DNA of 64,000 nt from Jeotgalibacillus sp. R-1-5s-1 (GCF_004405105.1 NZ_SORW01000012.1:186001-250000); one strand, 5' to 3'; positions 15,604-24,934 are shown, counted from the stretch's first letter. The notes: generated by a model from the letters alone, not told the origin. A program made the numbers and translations.

Positions 15604-16794
15604 TTATTTAGTGGCTGCTTTTGCTTCTTTTTGATCTTTAGCAGCTGCAGCTTCCTTTGCAGGTGAATTTTTGCGTACAAAGTCACTGATCAACTTGTGG
15701 TAAGCATTTGCCATCATCCAGATGCTTTCCTTCTCATCCTCAAAGAAGTCAATGTTATAGCCATCAAGGTTGTTATTAAGCGTCTTCAGATACTCTTTTA
15801 ACACCATCGCTCCTCCACCGACAAAGTAGCAGATTTCAGTCTGGGAGTTTTTCTGCCAAACGTTGCGCAGATGGCGGTATTCTTTCTTCGCAAGGTCAAG
15901 GAGAATACGGTCTGTAATGTCATGAACACTCGTACGGCTTCCCTTAACCATGATGTGATTGCGATCATTTTTCTTCGTGATAATATCGACTACGTCACGA
16001 CGTGAATCGAGCTCAACCCCATGTCTTGAGCGGATTTCTTCACGAATCTGTTCAAGTGATTCAGATACACCCAGGTTAAAGCCCTGTGCTTTATCATCAT
16101 CTACGTTACGATTGCGGATCACGGCGATATCCGTTGAAAGTCCACCGATGTCCTGAATCAGGATCTGCTTGTCAATGAGGTCGCGGTTAATGATTTTTCC
16201 ATCGTTATCCATCACAAGGTTGATAAATGCTGCAAACCCTTCCGGATAAACTTTTACTTCCTCAAATTTAATATTTACTTTTTTACCTTGGTATTTTGGT
16301 GTTACAAGAAACTCAACCTGGTGTACCGAGCCTAGAAGCTGAGAACGGAACCCTACATCCTTACCTTCCTTCACTTCACGTAAAGGAAGACCTGTTCCCA
16401 ATGTATATGTTGCATCAACCACATTATTTTTCTCTTTAAACCCTGATTCTTCACGAACGGCATCAAGTGCGATCGTTGCGAATAGCATAACAAGAGACTG
16501 ATCTTCTTCTGACTTACTGCTTCCTGGATCAAGCTCAGTTGCATTATCACTCTTTGTTGCCAGGTCACCAACACGGTAAATCACATTGTTGTCCTGCAGG
16601 GCAGGGGAGTGTACACGAATATGAAGGCCATCAAGCGGATCCTTCTGGTGAAGGTCCTCAATCCCGATGACAGGACGATCTTCGCGATCACGGGCAATTA
16701 CGTTCGGAATACTTACTTCATAATCTGATTTTCCAAAAAGGGCTTTTATTGAATCGTTACCTACATCAACTGCTGCAATTCTTGCGTTTGTCAT
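15604..16794 (-). CDS. parM: actin-like ATPase of the ParM/StbA/Alp group
   Basis: A 396-residue member of the actin/Hsp70 ATPase superfamily. Phosphate-1 loop: AAVDVGNDSIKALFG at the N-terminus. Phosphate-2 loop: ILIQDIGGLSTDIAVI near residue 215. Adenosine motif: YFVGGGAMVLKEYL near residue 335. The Ala/Lys-rich tail (SPAKEAAAAKDQKEAKAATK) is basic. Such proteins polymerise and push apart plasmid centromeres bound by ParR. Here the pair sits among chromosomal housekeeping genes, so its cargo is unclear: it may be an integrated plasmid remnant or a domesticated chromosomal system. It starts behind CAGGAGGTAACA and a probable promoter, with phased repeats further upstream. Confidence 0.82.
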   Translation of the reverse strand: MTNARIAAVDVGNDSIKALFGKSDYEVSIPNVIARDREDRPVIGIEDLHQKDPLDGLHIRVHSPALQDNNVIYRVGDLATKSDNATELDPGSSKSEEDQSLVMLFATIALDAVREESGFKEKNNVVDATYTLGTGLPLREVKEGKDVGFRSQLLGSVHQVEFLVTPKYQGKKVNIKFEEVKVYPEGFAAFINLVMDNDGKIINRDLIDKQILIQDIGGLSTDIAVIRNRNVDDDKAQGFNLGVSESLEQIREEIRSRHGVELDSRRDVVDIITKKNDRNHIMVKGSRTSVHDITDRILLDLAKKEYRHLRNVWQKNSQTEICYFVGGGAMVLKEYLKTLNNNLDGYNIDFFEDEKESIWMMANAYHKLISDFVRKNSPAKEAAAAKDQKEAKAATK

Positions 16795-16855
16795 TGTTAC
16801 CTCCTGAATAAACTATGTATTCGAGTCTGCTAACCAAAAACAAACTCATGTTACC

Positions 16856-16884
16856 ACTTTAATGAAAGGTGAATGGTTCGTCAA
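16856..16884 (-). promoter_or_regulatory. probable promoter of parMR
   Basis: On the minus strand TTGACG and TAAAGT are separated by 17 bp, about 60 nt upstream of the parM start and directly next to the iteron region. Confidence 0.55.
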
Positions 16885-16916
16885 TCAACCTTAAGTACTG
16901 AACAATCTGATTTCAT

Positions 16917-17052
16917 GTAAACAATATCGTACACAAGCATACAAATATGTACACATCCCTTCATATCAATATGCATACAACTTCGTGTACATGTATACTA
17001 ATTTGTATACTCAATGTTTACATTTTGTTTACATGTATACAATTACGTACAC
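16917..17052. repeat. phased GTATAC/GTACAC repeats upstream of parM, candidate parC centromere
   Basis: GTAAAC, GTACAC and GTATAC-type hexamers begin at 16917, 16929, 16949, 16985, 16993, 17005, 17016, 17027, 17035 and 17047, with steps mostly of 8-12 bp, and a related ATACAA at 16939. Many lie within TACATGTATAC-like palindromes. Placement upstream of a ParM-ParR pair fits a centromere and operator. This differs from the 21-bp arrays elsewhere in the window by its half-pitch spacing and palindromic core. Confidence 0.55.
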
Positions 17053-17134
17053 TCCTATCTGATCACCTATATTAAGGAAAAATATGAAACCTTTTATATA
17101 AGCAATACGTATCTTTTAACAGGAAGGAGATGGT

Positions 17135-17749
17135 ATGATGAATCCAATTTTAACTGTCTGGTTTAAACCGAAAGCCACAACCAGATATATGATTGAACAT
17201 AATAAGGAGAAATTATCTTTAATTCTTTTGATGATTGCAGGCATTGGAGGATTGTTAAATGCGTTGCAGGAGACCGGAATCAATTCTGTTGTATCCCCTG
17301 CCCTCATAGCAATTATTGTACTGATCGGTGGCCCGGTTATTGGGCTGGGAGGCTATTATATTGGCAGCTGGCTCTATACGGTGGTTGGTGGCTGGTTAGA
17401 CGGTTCTGGTACTGTACAGGAGATGAGAAAGACCTTTGGATTAACAGCTGTTACAAACCTTGTTCTAACTGTTGTGGTTGTGATTTATGTCATAATTTTC
17501 GGGGAGTTATATTTTCAGCGGCCGGAGCTGATGGAAGTGTCTGTCTTACCTGGGGGATCAGCATTCTTACTTGGGTTAATCAGTTTTCTTTTAGGTGTCT
17601 GGAATATCGTGATTACAAGCAAAATGACAGGTGTTGTTCATGGTTTTTCGAGCTGGAAAGGGTTTCTAGTATCAATTATCTTAGGGATAGCGATCGCTCT
17701 TGTAACCATACCTATCGTCTTTTTCATAACTGCATATTCAATCCTTTAA
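17135..17749 (+). CDS. Yip1-type multispan membrane protein
   Basis: A 204-residue protein with five predicted spans and the Yip1/YIPF-like pattern: a charged N-terminus (NPILTVWFKPKATTRYMIEHN), then GGPVIGLGGYYIGSWLYTVVGGWLDGSG, then two late hydrophobic spans. Bacterial Yip1-domain proteins have no settled function. AAGGAG precedes two adjacent ATG codons at 17135 and 17138, and the second has the better spacing. It faces away from parM and is closed by its own terminator. Confidence 0.7.
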   Translation: MMNPILTVWFKPKATTRYMIEHNKEKLSLILLMIAGIGGLLNALQETGINSVVSPALIAIIVLIGGPVIGLGGYYIGSWLYTVVGGWLDGSGTVQEMRKTFGLTAVTNLVLTVVVVIYVIIFGELYFQRPELMEVSVLPGGSAFLLGLISFLLGVWNIVITSKMTGVVHGFSSWKGFLVSIILGIAIALVTIPIVFFITAYSIL

Positions 17750-17784
17750 AAAACGCTCCTGCATGAAAATGTAGGAGCGTTTTT
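17749..17784. terminator. bidirectional intrinsic terminator
   Basis: AAAAACGCTCCTGCAT pairs with ATGTAGGAGCGTTTTT around GAAA. It separates the Yip1-type gene from the convergent iadA. Confidence 0.92.
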
Positions 17785-17805
17785 ATGTAGTTATTTCCAT
17801 TATAG

Positions 17806-18978
17806 CTATTCAAATGTTCCTTTAACAACAGCTTCACCATTGTGTACCATCAGTTTTCCCAGTGCAAATACAGAATCGATGCTGTAGTCATCCTGCGATA
17901 AGAGCACCACGTCGGCGTCTTTCCCACTCGAAAGCTCCCCTTTTTGAGTAAACTTTAATATTTTTGCAGGGTTTTGGGTAACCACACGGATGGCTGAACT
18001 TAAAGGCACCTTTTCATCCAACACAGCATCTCGCACCTCTTTATAAAGAGAGGTCACTTTTCCGATCTGCAGGCCAATGAGTTCCCCATCCTGATCAAAA
18101 TCCGGGAGACTCGCCTGACCATCTGATGTAAAAGTGATTTGTGAGACCTGTACGCCAGCTTCAAGCATTCTTCTTAAAGCTGTTGAACACTTTACTTCTC
18201 CCTCTTCTAAAAACTTTGGAATAGAACTCGTCGTAAAATCAACGTAACCACCTTTTTTGGCATATGCGATGCCTGCTTCAAATAGATGCGGATTCCGGTT
18301 AATATGCGTTGGATAGAACTGTTTGATCGGGATGTCCGTCGTTTCAATGACCTGTTCAATGATTTTTAGATGATCATAACTATCCCCAACATGGACGTTT
18401 ACAATACCTGCTTTACCGGACAACATGCCACCAATCCTTGCTGCAGAAGCAATCTTCGCCATTTCTTCAACGGTTGGCTGAGAGGAACGGTGATCGGCAA
18501 TGGCAATTTCTCCAGTACCGATGATTCGGTCAATCAGAATGAGGTCATCCTCGATTTTACCTGTAAGTGTTTTGACTGGCACCTGATAGGAACCGGTATG
18601 CACATAACAAGTAATACCTTCCTCCTCCAGCGCTTTTGCTTTTGCAATCAGCGCAGGCATGGTTCGGGTTGTGCCGTCTGTTCCTATGACACCAACGAGC
18701 GTTGTTACCCCTCCAAGCGTCGCATCTGTCAGCTGGAGTTCAGGCGTGCGGGTTTTATAACTGCCTTCTCCCCCGCCTCCTATGATGTGCACATGTGAAT
18801 CAATAAAGCCTGGTACGGCTATTTTATGCTCAGCGTCCATTACCGTAAGTCCTGGAGTCTCCGGAGGAAGTTCGATCCGGTCCTCAATCGCGGCAATGCG
18901 TTTATCTGCAATCAGAATATCCTTTATACCAATGGGTTCAGGTGTGTATACATCTGCATTTTTTATTAACGTTAGCAT
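17806..18978 (-). CDS. iadA: isoaspartyl dipeptidase
   Basis: An amidohydrolase-fold metallopeptidase of 390 residues that cleaves beta-aspartyl dipeptides from damaged protein. Metal and active-site motifs are PGFIDSHVHIIGGGGEGSYKTRTPE (HxH and substrate loop), VGVIGTDGTTR, STQ-type region ADHRSSQPT, NVHVGDS, FYPTHINRN and TFTSDGQAS (late Asp). All are as expected for IadA rather than dihydroorotase or a generic amidohydrolase. It follows a YfcC-type carrier by 27 bp on the same strand, so the two form an operon for importing and degrading dipeptides or amino acids. Confidence 0.93.
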   Translation of the reverse strand: MLTLIKNADVYTPEPIGIKDILIADKRIAAIEDRIELPPETPGLTVMDAEHKIAVPGFIDSHVHIIGGGGEGSYKTRTPELQLTDATLGGVTTLVGVIGTDGTTRTMPALIAKAKALEEEGITCYVHTGSYQVPVKTLTGKIEDDLILIDRIIGTGEIAIADHRSSQPTVEEMAKIASAARIGGMLSGKAGIVNVHVGDSYDHLKIIEQVIETTDIPIKQFYPTHINRNPHLFEAGIAYAKKGGYVDFTTSSIPKFLEEGEVKCSTALRRMLEAGVQVSQITFTSDGQASLPDFDQDGELIGLQIGKVTSLYKEVRDAVLDEKVPLSSAIRVVTQNPAKILKFTQKGELSSGKDADVVLLSQDDYSIDSVFALGKLMVHNGEAVVKGTFE

Positions 18979-19005
18979 GCTGTTCCTCCTCGAAGCGTGT
19001 GGTTA

Positions 19006-20505
19006 TCAGAAGTTTATCACAGAGGCGATGATCATAAAAATGGTCGCAAGTCCAACAAGGAGCAGCATAAACTTCCAGATAAAACGTGCCCAAGTACCCC
19101 AGTCAATTCTGGCTGCACCAAGCGTCCCTAATAGCGCTGCTGAGGTTGGAACAAAGATGTTTGTTAATCCATCACCCAGTTGAAAGGCAAGGACAGCTGT
19201 CTGTCTTGTTACCCCGGCAATATCTGCGAGAGGCGCCATCAAAGGCATCGTCAGGGCTGCCTGGCCTGAGCCGGAAACAACAAAGAAATTGAAAACAGAC
19301 TGAAATGCATACATAAACCAGGCTGAAAGCGCTGAAGGCAAATCTCCAATCGCCTGACCCGCTCCATACAACATCGTGTTAAGAACAGATGGTGCATCAG
19401 GACTGTCGCCGCCGAGGATAATGACAATACCTTTTGCCATTCCAACAATCAAGGCTGCGGGCAGCAGATCTTTCGCACCTTCGATAAATCCTTCAGCAAT
19501 GTCATCCACTTTCATATTATTCAGCTTAAACATGACACCAATAATCCCTGCAACGAGTCCCATCGTAAAGAATTGTGAGGCAATTTCAGGAATATAGTAA
19601 GCACGTTCAATTACGCCCCAGATCACCCAGCCAATCCCGGCAATCAAAGTTAATACAACAAGTGCATGACCAAATGTGAAATTCGCCTGCAGATCTTTGA
19701 GATCACCGTTTTTTCTGAAATAAGCATCTGTCTCATAAGATAAGGATTTCTTCGGATCCTTTTTAATTTTTGATGCGTAAATCCAGGTGAAAATAATCCC
19801 AACCAGTGTAAAAACAAGCCACATGGCAATTCGGAATGGTGCACCGGAAAGGACCGGTACATCCGAAACCCCCTGGGCAATCGCTACACTGAAAGGGTTC
19901 ATCCATGACGTTGCAAAACCGACCTGCGTAGCTACATATGTAATCATGACACCCGTAATCGCATCATATCCGAGTGCAACCATCAGCGGAACGAGAATAA
20001 TGGCGAACGCAATCGCTTCTTCACCCATTCCGAAAACAGCTCCCCCCAGCGAAAACAGGAAAAACATTACCGGAATAATTAAAATTTCACGGCCCTTTGT
20101 TTTATCAATCACTTTTAAGATTCCCTGCTCTATGGCACGTGTTCTTAAAATAATGCCGAAAGCTCCTCCAATAATCAGGATGAAGGCTACTACACCAACA
20201 GCTGAGCCCCACTTATCACCTGACACAAGCCCTTCGAAAACATAATTCAGGAAACCGGCACCTCCGCCGTCCTCAAACAGCGCTGTTCCCTGTCTAACCT
20301 GATCTCCATTGTCATCTGTAACGTAGCTGAAGCTGTCAGGGTCCAGGACCGTTCTCGTGGACTCTTCTCCATCCTGTGTATACGTTACTTCCTCGGTTTC
20401 AAACTGCCCTGCCGGCACCACATAGGTCAGCACAGCCGCTAAAACGACCACGAAGAAGACAATGACAAACGTATGAGGTACTTTCCATGATTGCTTTTCT
20501 TTCAC
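19006..20505 (-). CDS. YfcC-family carrier (C4-dicarboxylate/amino-acid type permease)
   Basis: A 499-residue polytopic protein with about twelve spans. It starts WKVPHTFVIVFFVVVLAAVLTYVVPAGQFE, the typical YfcC/DcuC-like N-terminus. Other family stretches are GGAFGIILRT, FSLGGAVFGMGEEAIAF, VGFATSWMNPFSVAIAQG and FNFFVVSGSGQAALTMPLMAPLADIAG. The family is thought to carry small carboxylates, amino acids or peptides; the substrate is not proven. Its pairing with iadA suggests uptake of isoaspartyl or aspartyl dipeptides. This is the promoter-proximal gene. Confidence 0.85.
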   Translation of the reverse strand: MKEKQSWKVPHTFVIVFFVVVLAAVLTYVVPAGQFETEEVTYTQDGEESTRTVLDPDSFSYVTDDNGDQVRQGTALFEDGGGAGFLNYVFEGLVSGDKWGSAVGVVAFILIIGGAFGIILRTRAIEQGILKVIDKTKGREILIIPVMFFLFSLGGAVFGMGEEAIAFAIILVPLMVALGYDAITGVMITYVATQVGFATSWMNPFSVAIAQGVSDVPVLSGAPFRIAMWLVFTLVGIIFTWIYASKIKKDPKKSLSYETDAYFRKNGDLKDLQANFTFGHALVVLTLIAGIGWVIWGVIERAYYIPEIASQFFTMGLVAGIIGVMFKLNNMKVDDIAEGFIEGAKDLLPAALIVGMAKGIVIILGGDSPDAPSVLNTMLYGAGQAIGDLPSALSAWFMYAFQSVFNFFVVSGSGQAALTMPLMAPLADIAGVTRQTAVLAFQLGDGLTNIFVPTSAALLGTLGAARIDWGTWARFIWKFMLLLVGLATIFMIIASVINF

Positions 20506-20589
20506 ATCATTATCCTCCCTAATAGTAAGAATTTTTCAACTCTTTTATTCTATCGGGGACGCTTTCAAACTTCAAGTAATTCCCTCTTT

Positions 20590-20628
20590 TTGAAAAGAAG
20601 CACCTGCTTTCCGATTGAAAGCAGGTGC
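20590..20628 (-). terminator. hairpin, probable terminator of the helicase gene
   Basis: A 12-bp perfect stem (GCACCTGCTTTC with its complement) around CGATT. On the minus strand it is followed by TTCTTTTC, so it can end leftward transcription from the helicase. Confidence 0.7.
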
Positions 20629-20705
20629 TCAGATTATTTGAAATGATATCGCGACAGAATGAGATGGTGAAGCTTAGTTCTTGATATAGATAGGATCTTC
20701 TCCTG

Positions 20706-20831
20706 ATGCCGATAGCCTTATCATTTCAGTCGATAGATAAGCTGTTAATGTCGATAGATGAATTCAGAGCGCACCAATTGTTGATCGCACAGCAACTCAT
20801 GTTGATAGCACCTTGAACTCTGTCGATAAAA
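20706..20831 (+). repeat. degenerate 21-bp array, TCGATAG core (array 3)
   Basis: CGATAG-like cores begin at 20710, 20731, 20752, 20782 (TGATCG), 20803 (TGATAG) and 20824 (CGATAA), giving steps of 21, 21, 30, 21 and 21 bp. The array fills the gap downstream of the helicase gene. Confidence 0.75.
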
Positions 20832-20861
20832 GTGCAGACTGGATCAAGTACCTTCACTTCA

Positions 20862-22292
20862 TTATTTTTTCGCCGGATGTACCTTCAGCTTTTTGCCTTT
20901 GATTGTTTTATCACGCAGCTCTTCTATTACTAGCGGACCTTTGCCGTTTAAAATTTCGATAAATGAGCAAGTGGGTTCGATCGTGATAATCCCGATATCT
21001 TCAGCATTCACACCATCAATAGACGTGATGGTACCGACAAAATCGACGGCTCTGAGTTTTTTCTTTTTGCCGCCATTCACGTAGATCTTTTGGATATCTG
21101 CGCTGACTTTTTCAATGGCTGCTGTTTTCCGCTCCTGCTCCTCTTCCATTTTCCGATGAAACGCTTCAGGATCAGGGGTGAAATTGGTCAGACTTACTTC
21201 TTCAATCGGTGCATCCCTGTATTCAATGATTCCTTGAAGCCGCTCTTGTTCTCTTGCTTCCACCAGGGAAATGACTTTACCTGTGTTTCCTGCACGTCCC
21301 GTTCTGCCACTGCGATGCACATAAGCAGGCATTTCAAGCGGAATATCATAGTTCAGAACGAGGGACACGTTATCAACGTCAATCCCTCTCGCAGCCACAT
21401 CTGTTGCCACGAGATAACGGAACTCACCCCGCTTAAATTCGTTCATGACATCAAAGCGCTCTTCCTGAACCATACCACCGTGGATTTTGTCACAAGGATA
21501 GCCCGCCTGATCCAGCTGTTTAGTCAGAATATCCGTCCGCTCCTGTGTCCGGCAGAAAATCATGCACGTATCCGGGTTTTCTGCCATGGTGATCTGCTTG
21601 AGAGCAGACAGTTTGTCTTCATCGTTAATCATTACATATTGATGGGTGATCAAATCCTCGACCTTCACACGTGAAGCAATCTCGAAGCGCTCAGGAGACG
21701 TTAACCACTTTTTGCTCACCTGTTCCACTTCTTCCGAAAAAGTCGCTGAGAAGAGCGCTGTGACCCTTTTAGAGGGCATGAACTTCATAATGGCCTCCAC
21801 CTGCTCAATAAAGCCGCGATTAAACAGTTCATCCGCTTCATCAATCACGACGTATCGCAAATGGGAAGGGTCAAACGTTCCCTTCTCTAAGTGGTCGAGT
21901 AAACGGCCCGGTGTTCCTACTACAATATGTGTTTTCTGCTTTAATTCAAGCTTCTGCTTCGCAAAGGACTGTCTGCCGAAAAGTGCAACCGCCTTGATCC
22001 GCTTGAAACGGCCAATGGCAGACGCATCAAGACGCACCTGATCTGCCAGCTCTCTTGTTGGTGTGATGATAAGCGCCTGCGGTTTATTTTCTTCCCACTC
22101 AACCGCTTCACATAATGGGATTGCATAAGCAGCTGTTTTCCCGCTTCCTGTCTGCGCTTTTGCCATCACATCCTTCCCACGTTGAAGGGCAGGGATCACC
22201 TGCTGCTGGACCTCTGTAGGGGATGTAAAAGCGAGTTTTTCAAGTGCCTCTGTAATCACTGCACTAAGATGATAGTCTTTCCATGTTGTCAT
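20862..22292 (-). CDS. dbpA: DEAD-box RNA helicase, DbpA/YxiN type
   Basis: An ATP-dependent RNA helicase of 476 residues with the full motif set: AQTGSGKT, PTRELADQ, GTPGR, VIDEADELF, FSATF, ATDVAARGIDV and HRSGRTGRAG. The last 70-80 residues (KKKLRAVDFVGTITSIDGVN, ILNGKGPLVIEELRDKTIKG) form the RRM-like domain that in DbpA and YxiN binds hairpin 92 of 23S rRNA, so a role in large-subunit assembly is expected. An upstream extension of 30 codons is open, but ATG 22292 has AAGGAGAACGGCT before it. Monocistronic, with a terminator about 230 bp downstream. Confidence 0.92.
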   Translation of the reverse strand: MTTWKDYHLSAVITEALEKLAFTSPTEVQQQVIPALQRGKDVMAKAQTGSGKTAAYAIPLCEAVEWEENKPQALIITPTRELADQVRLDASAIGRFKRIKAVALFGRQSFAKQKLELKQKTHIVVGTPGRLLDHLEKGTFDPSHLRYVVIDEADELFNRGFIEQVEAIMKFMPSKRVTALFSATFSEEVEQVSKKWLTSPERFEIASRVKVEDLITHQYVMINDEDKLSALKQITMAENPDTCMIFCRTQERTDILTKQLDQAGYPCDKIHGGMVQEERFDVMNEFKRGEFRYLVATDVAARGIDVDNVSLVLNYDIPLEMPAYVHRSGRTGRAGNTGKVISLVEAREQERLQGIIEYRDAPIEEVSLTNFTPDPEAFHRKMEEEQERKTAAIEKVSADIQKIYVNGGKKKKLRAVDFVGTITSIDGVNAEDIGIITIEPTCSFIEILNGKGPLVIEELRDKTIKGKKLKVHPAKK

Positions 22293-22392
22293 AGCCGTTC
22301 TCCTTAAGTTTGGTGATGTTAGTATACCAGTCAGAGGCGATTTTAAATAGGTGACAGCGTAGAAATATACGATTGTGCTCATGGTTTGAAAA

Positions 22393-22436
22393 CAAAAAAA
22401 CTGAAACAGAACGCCCGGATCAGCGTCTATTCCAGT
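22393..22436 (-). terminator. intrinsic terminator of katE
   Basis: An imperfect stem on the minus strand, ACTGGAATAGACGC with GCGTTCTGTTTCAGT-side bases, followed by TTTTTTTG. Confidence 0.75.
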
Positions 22437-22451
22437 CTTTTCACTGCTCTC

Positions 22452-24491
22452 TTACATCACGTCACGATCCCAGTGACGATGTGCGGTTACAGCTTCGATA
22501 TATGCATCTGCAAATGTTGCCGTATCGTCTGCATGAATGACACCGGCACTCTCTGCAATATCATTCACCTCAAGCCACTTATTCCCTTCATGCGTGGCAC
22601 CAATCGGTTTGAAATGCTGGTAGGCTTCGTTTAAGAAATAAGAAGTATTCAGCACAAATTTACGACTCGGATCCTTTGCTCCTGCTAAATACAATCCATC
22701 GAAAATGACGGAATCAGCCGTCAGGAAGGTATGATCTACCTCCAGACTTGAACCATCGGCTCCTGTTACACTGCCAAACGTTTCACTGACGACTTCTGCG
22801 GTAATCCCCTTCGCCTTCAGCTTCTTCATCACAGCATTGACATCTCCCTCAAAGCCTTCCCCGGCAATGACAGCTACTTTTCGGGTAGCGGGTGTTTTGA
22901 CTGTGTTTTCCTGACTTAATGCAGGAGAGGATTTTGTAACTCCTGAGCCTTCACCCTGCGGAGCTTCTACACCTATATTTTTGGCAACCTCAGTGGCAAG
23001 CTCCATGCTGACATTGGCGAACATCTCAACGACCTGCCTGCGAATCGACATCGTGTCACATTTACCAAGCTCAAAGCTGAAGGCCTGCTTAATGTGATCT
23101 TTTTCAGGCTGACTCATGCTGTTCCAGAAAAGAGTTGCCTGTGAGAAGTGATCCTTGAAGCTGTCACTTCTCGCACGTACTTTGCGCCCCTCCATTTTCT
23201 CCTGATAATGGGCAAAGCCGCCCTCTTCTTCTGTAGAGGTTTCAGGAGTATTTTGCGCAAGTGAATTTTTATGATAGCTGACCTGCCCCTTATTAATGGT
23301 TTGACGCCCATAACCGTCACGCTGGTTATTATGGAACGGACAGACCGGACGATTAATCGGAAGTTCATGAAAATTCGGTCCGCCAAGGCGAATTAATTGC
23401 GTATCCGTGTAAGAGAACAGTCTTCCCTGTAAAAGCGGATCATTGGTAAAATCAATGCCTGGAACGAGATGTCCCGGATGGAAAGCAACCTGTTCTGTCT
23501 CAGCAAAAACGTTATCTACATTTCGATTCAGCGTCATTTTGCCAAGGATTTTCACCGGCACGTCTTCCTCCGGCCAGAGCTTTGTGGCATCGAGCACATC
23601 AAAGTCGAATTTAAACTCATCTTCCTCAGAAATCAGCTGTACACCGAGCTCATACTCAGGAAAATCACCATTTTCAATCGCTTCATACAGATCACGGCGA
23701 TGAAAATCCGGATCTTTTCCGTTCAGCTTCTGCGCTTCATCCCAGACAACTGAATGCGTGCCAAGCAGCGGTTTCCAGTGAAATTTCACAAAGTGAGCTT
23801 TGCCTTCTTTATTGATAAAGCGGAATGTGTGAACACCGAAGCCTTCCATCATCCGATAGCTTCGCGGAATTGCTCTGTCAGACATCGTCCACATGACCAT
23901 ATGGGCAGATTCCTGATTATTCGCGACAAAGTCCCAGAATGTATCGTGAGCAGAGGCAGCCTGTGGAATCTCATTGTGCGGCTCAGGTTTTACAGCGTGC
24001 ACGAGGTCAGGAAACTTCATGGCATCCTGGATAAAAAAGACCGGGATATTGTTTCCGACCAGATCATAGTTCCCTTCATCCGTATAAAACTTAACCGCAA
24101 ATCCACGTGCATCACGGGCCACATCAGCTGACCCTTTAGAGCCGGCAACCGTTGAAAAACGCACAAAAACAGGGGTCTTTTTTGACGTGTCAGTGAGGAA
24201 GCCCGCTCTCGTATAGGCTTCTGCCGATTCGTACAATTCAAATTCGCCATGCGCACCATATCCCCGCGCATGAACAATTCTTTCCGGGATCCGCTCATGA
24301 TCAAAATGCGTCATTTTCTCCCTGAATTGAAAGTCCTCAAGAAGAGTCGGTCCCCTTACACCTGCTTTTAGGGAAAATTCATCCTCTGATACCTTAAGAC
24401 CCTGATTGGTCGTCATCTTTTTACCGGAGTCGTCTGTGCGGAACGTATCTAGTTGCTCGTGCTTTTTGTTTGATTTGCCTTCGTTGCTCAC
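22452..24491 (-). CDS. katE: large-subunit (clade 2) catalase with C-terminal flavodoxin-like domain
   Basis: A heme catalase of about 679 residues. Catalytic His is in [12 protein letters not shown], the distal Asn in [18 protein letters not shown], and the heme-ligand Tyr in [14 protein letters not shown]. Residues from about 550 ([20 protein letters not shown]) form the DJ-1/glutamine-amidotransferase-like tail of HPII-type enzymes. An ATG two codons upstream (24497) lies only 1 nt from GGAGG, whereas GTG at 24491 has a 7-nt spacing, so GTG is preferred. A sigma-B-like promoter precedes it, consistent with general-stress control as for Bacillus subtilis KatE. Confidence 0.94.
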   Translation of the reverse strand: MSNEGKSNKKHEQLDTFRTDDSGKKMTTNQGLKVSEDEFSLKAGVRGPTLLEDFQFREKMTHFDHERIPERIVHARGYGAHGEFELYESAEAYTRAGFLTDTSKKTPVFVRFSTVAGSKGSADVARDARGFAVKFYTDEGNYDLVGNNIPVFFIQDAMKFPDLVHAVKPEPHNEIPQAASAHDTFWDFVANNQESAHMVMWTMSDRAIPRSYRMMEGFGVHTFRFINKEGKAHFVKFHWKPLLGTHSVVWDEAQKLNGKDPDFHRRDLYEAIENGDFPEYELGVQLISEEDEFKFDFDVLDATKLWPEEDVPVKILGKMTLNRNVDNVFAETEQVAFHPGHLVPGIDFTNDPLLQGRLFSYTDTQLIRLGGPNFHELPINRPVCPFHNNQRDGYGRQTINKGQVSYHKNSLAQNTPETSTEEEGGFAHYQEKMEGRKVRARSDSFKDHFSQATLFWNSMSQPEKDHIKQAFSFELGKCDTMSIRRQVVEMFANVSMELATEVAKNIGVEAPQGEGSGVTKSSPALSQENTVKTPATRKVAVIAGEGFEGDVNAVMKKLKAKGITAEVVSETFGSVTGADGSSLEVDHTFLTADSVIFDGLYLAGAKDPSRKFVLNTSYFLNEAYQHFKPIGATHEGNKWLEVNDIAESAGVIHADDTATFADAYIEAVTAHRHWDRDVM

Positions 24492-24534
24492 TTCCATTCC
24501 TCCTCAAAATATGTAATGAACTTCCTTATGAGTG

Positions 24535-24560
24535 TTTCCCTATCGAAGGTTGGAACAAAC
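24535..24560 (-). promoter_or_regulatory. sigma-B-type promoter of katE
   Basis: On the minus strand GTTTGT and GGGAAA are separated by 14 bp and lie about 40 nt before the start codon. This agrees with the GTTTWW-N12-15-GGGWAW consensus at all but one position. Confidence 0.65.
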
Positions 24561-24713
24561 TTGATCAGATGATTTTTTCTGGAAAATAAGAGGGTGATTA
24601 AAGGTCGGCACCATCAATTAGGAAGAGAGAGGTTTTTGGACAAACAGTGAATGAATACCGCGGAAAAGGTCTGGAGGAGGTAGTGGATAGAGCTTCGCGT
24701 AAAGCAGTGAGTC

Positions 24714-24900
24714 AATACAATAATCCAGCGGAACAATACAAATAAGTGCTGTAACAGTACATAAAATTAGTGAAACAAGACAATTCACCATGTCCTTAAC
24801 GGCAACGTTACATTTGTTTTCCAGAACAGTACATATATTTTTTGAATCGATACAAAAATCTTTTTACACAACACATAAATGCCCGCGAACGATACAAATC
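24714..24900 (+). repeat. degenerate 21-bp array, TACAWA core (array 4)
   Basis: Cores of the type (C)RRTACAWA start at 24716, 24737, 24758, 24779 (GACAAT), 24809, 24830, 24851, 24872 (CACATAA) and 24893. Steps are 21, 21, 21, 30, 21, 21, 21 and 21 bp. It occupies the gap between gltB and the katE promoter. Confidence 0.78.
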
Positions 24901-24934
24901 CATTCACTTCCCACCCTCAGCCGCCTGCACACAT

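Noticed and set aside
15009-17052. Evidence that this part is an integrated plasmid or conjugative element
   Set aside because: No rep, integrase, relaxase or att-like direct repeats were found next to the ParMR pair, and the flanking genes are ordinary chromosomal genes. Only the partition pair itself suggests a plasmid.
20706-20831. CRISPR array
   Set aside because: The units of this and the other arrays are 21 bp with only about 6-13 conserved bases, spacers are far too short, and no cas gene is in the window.
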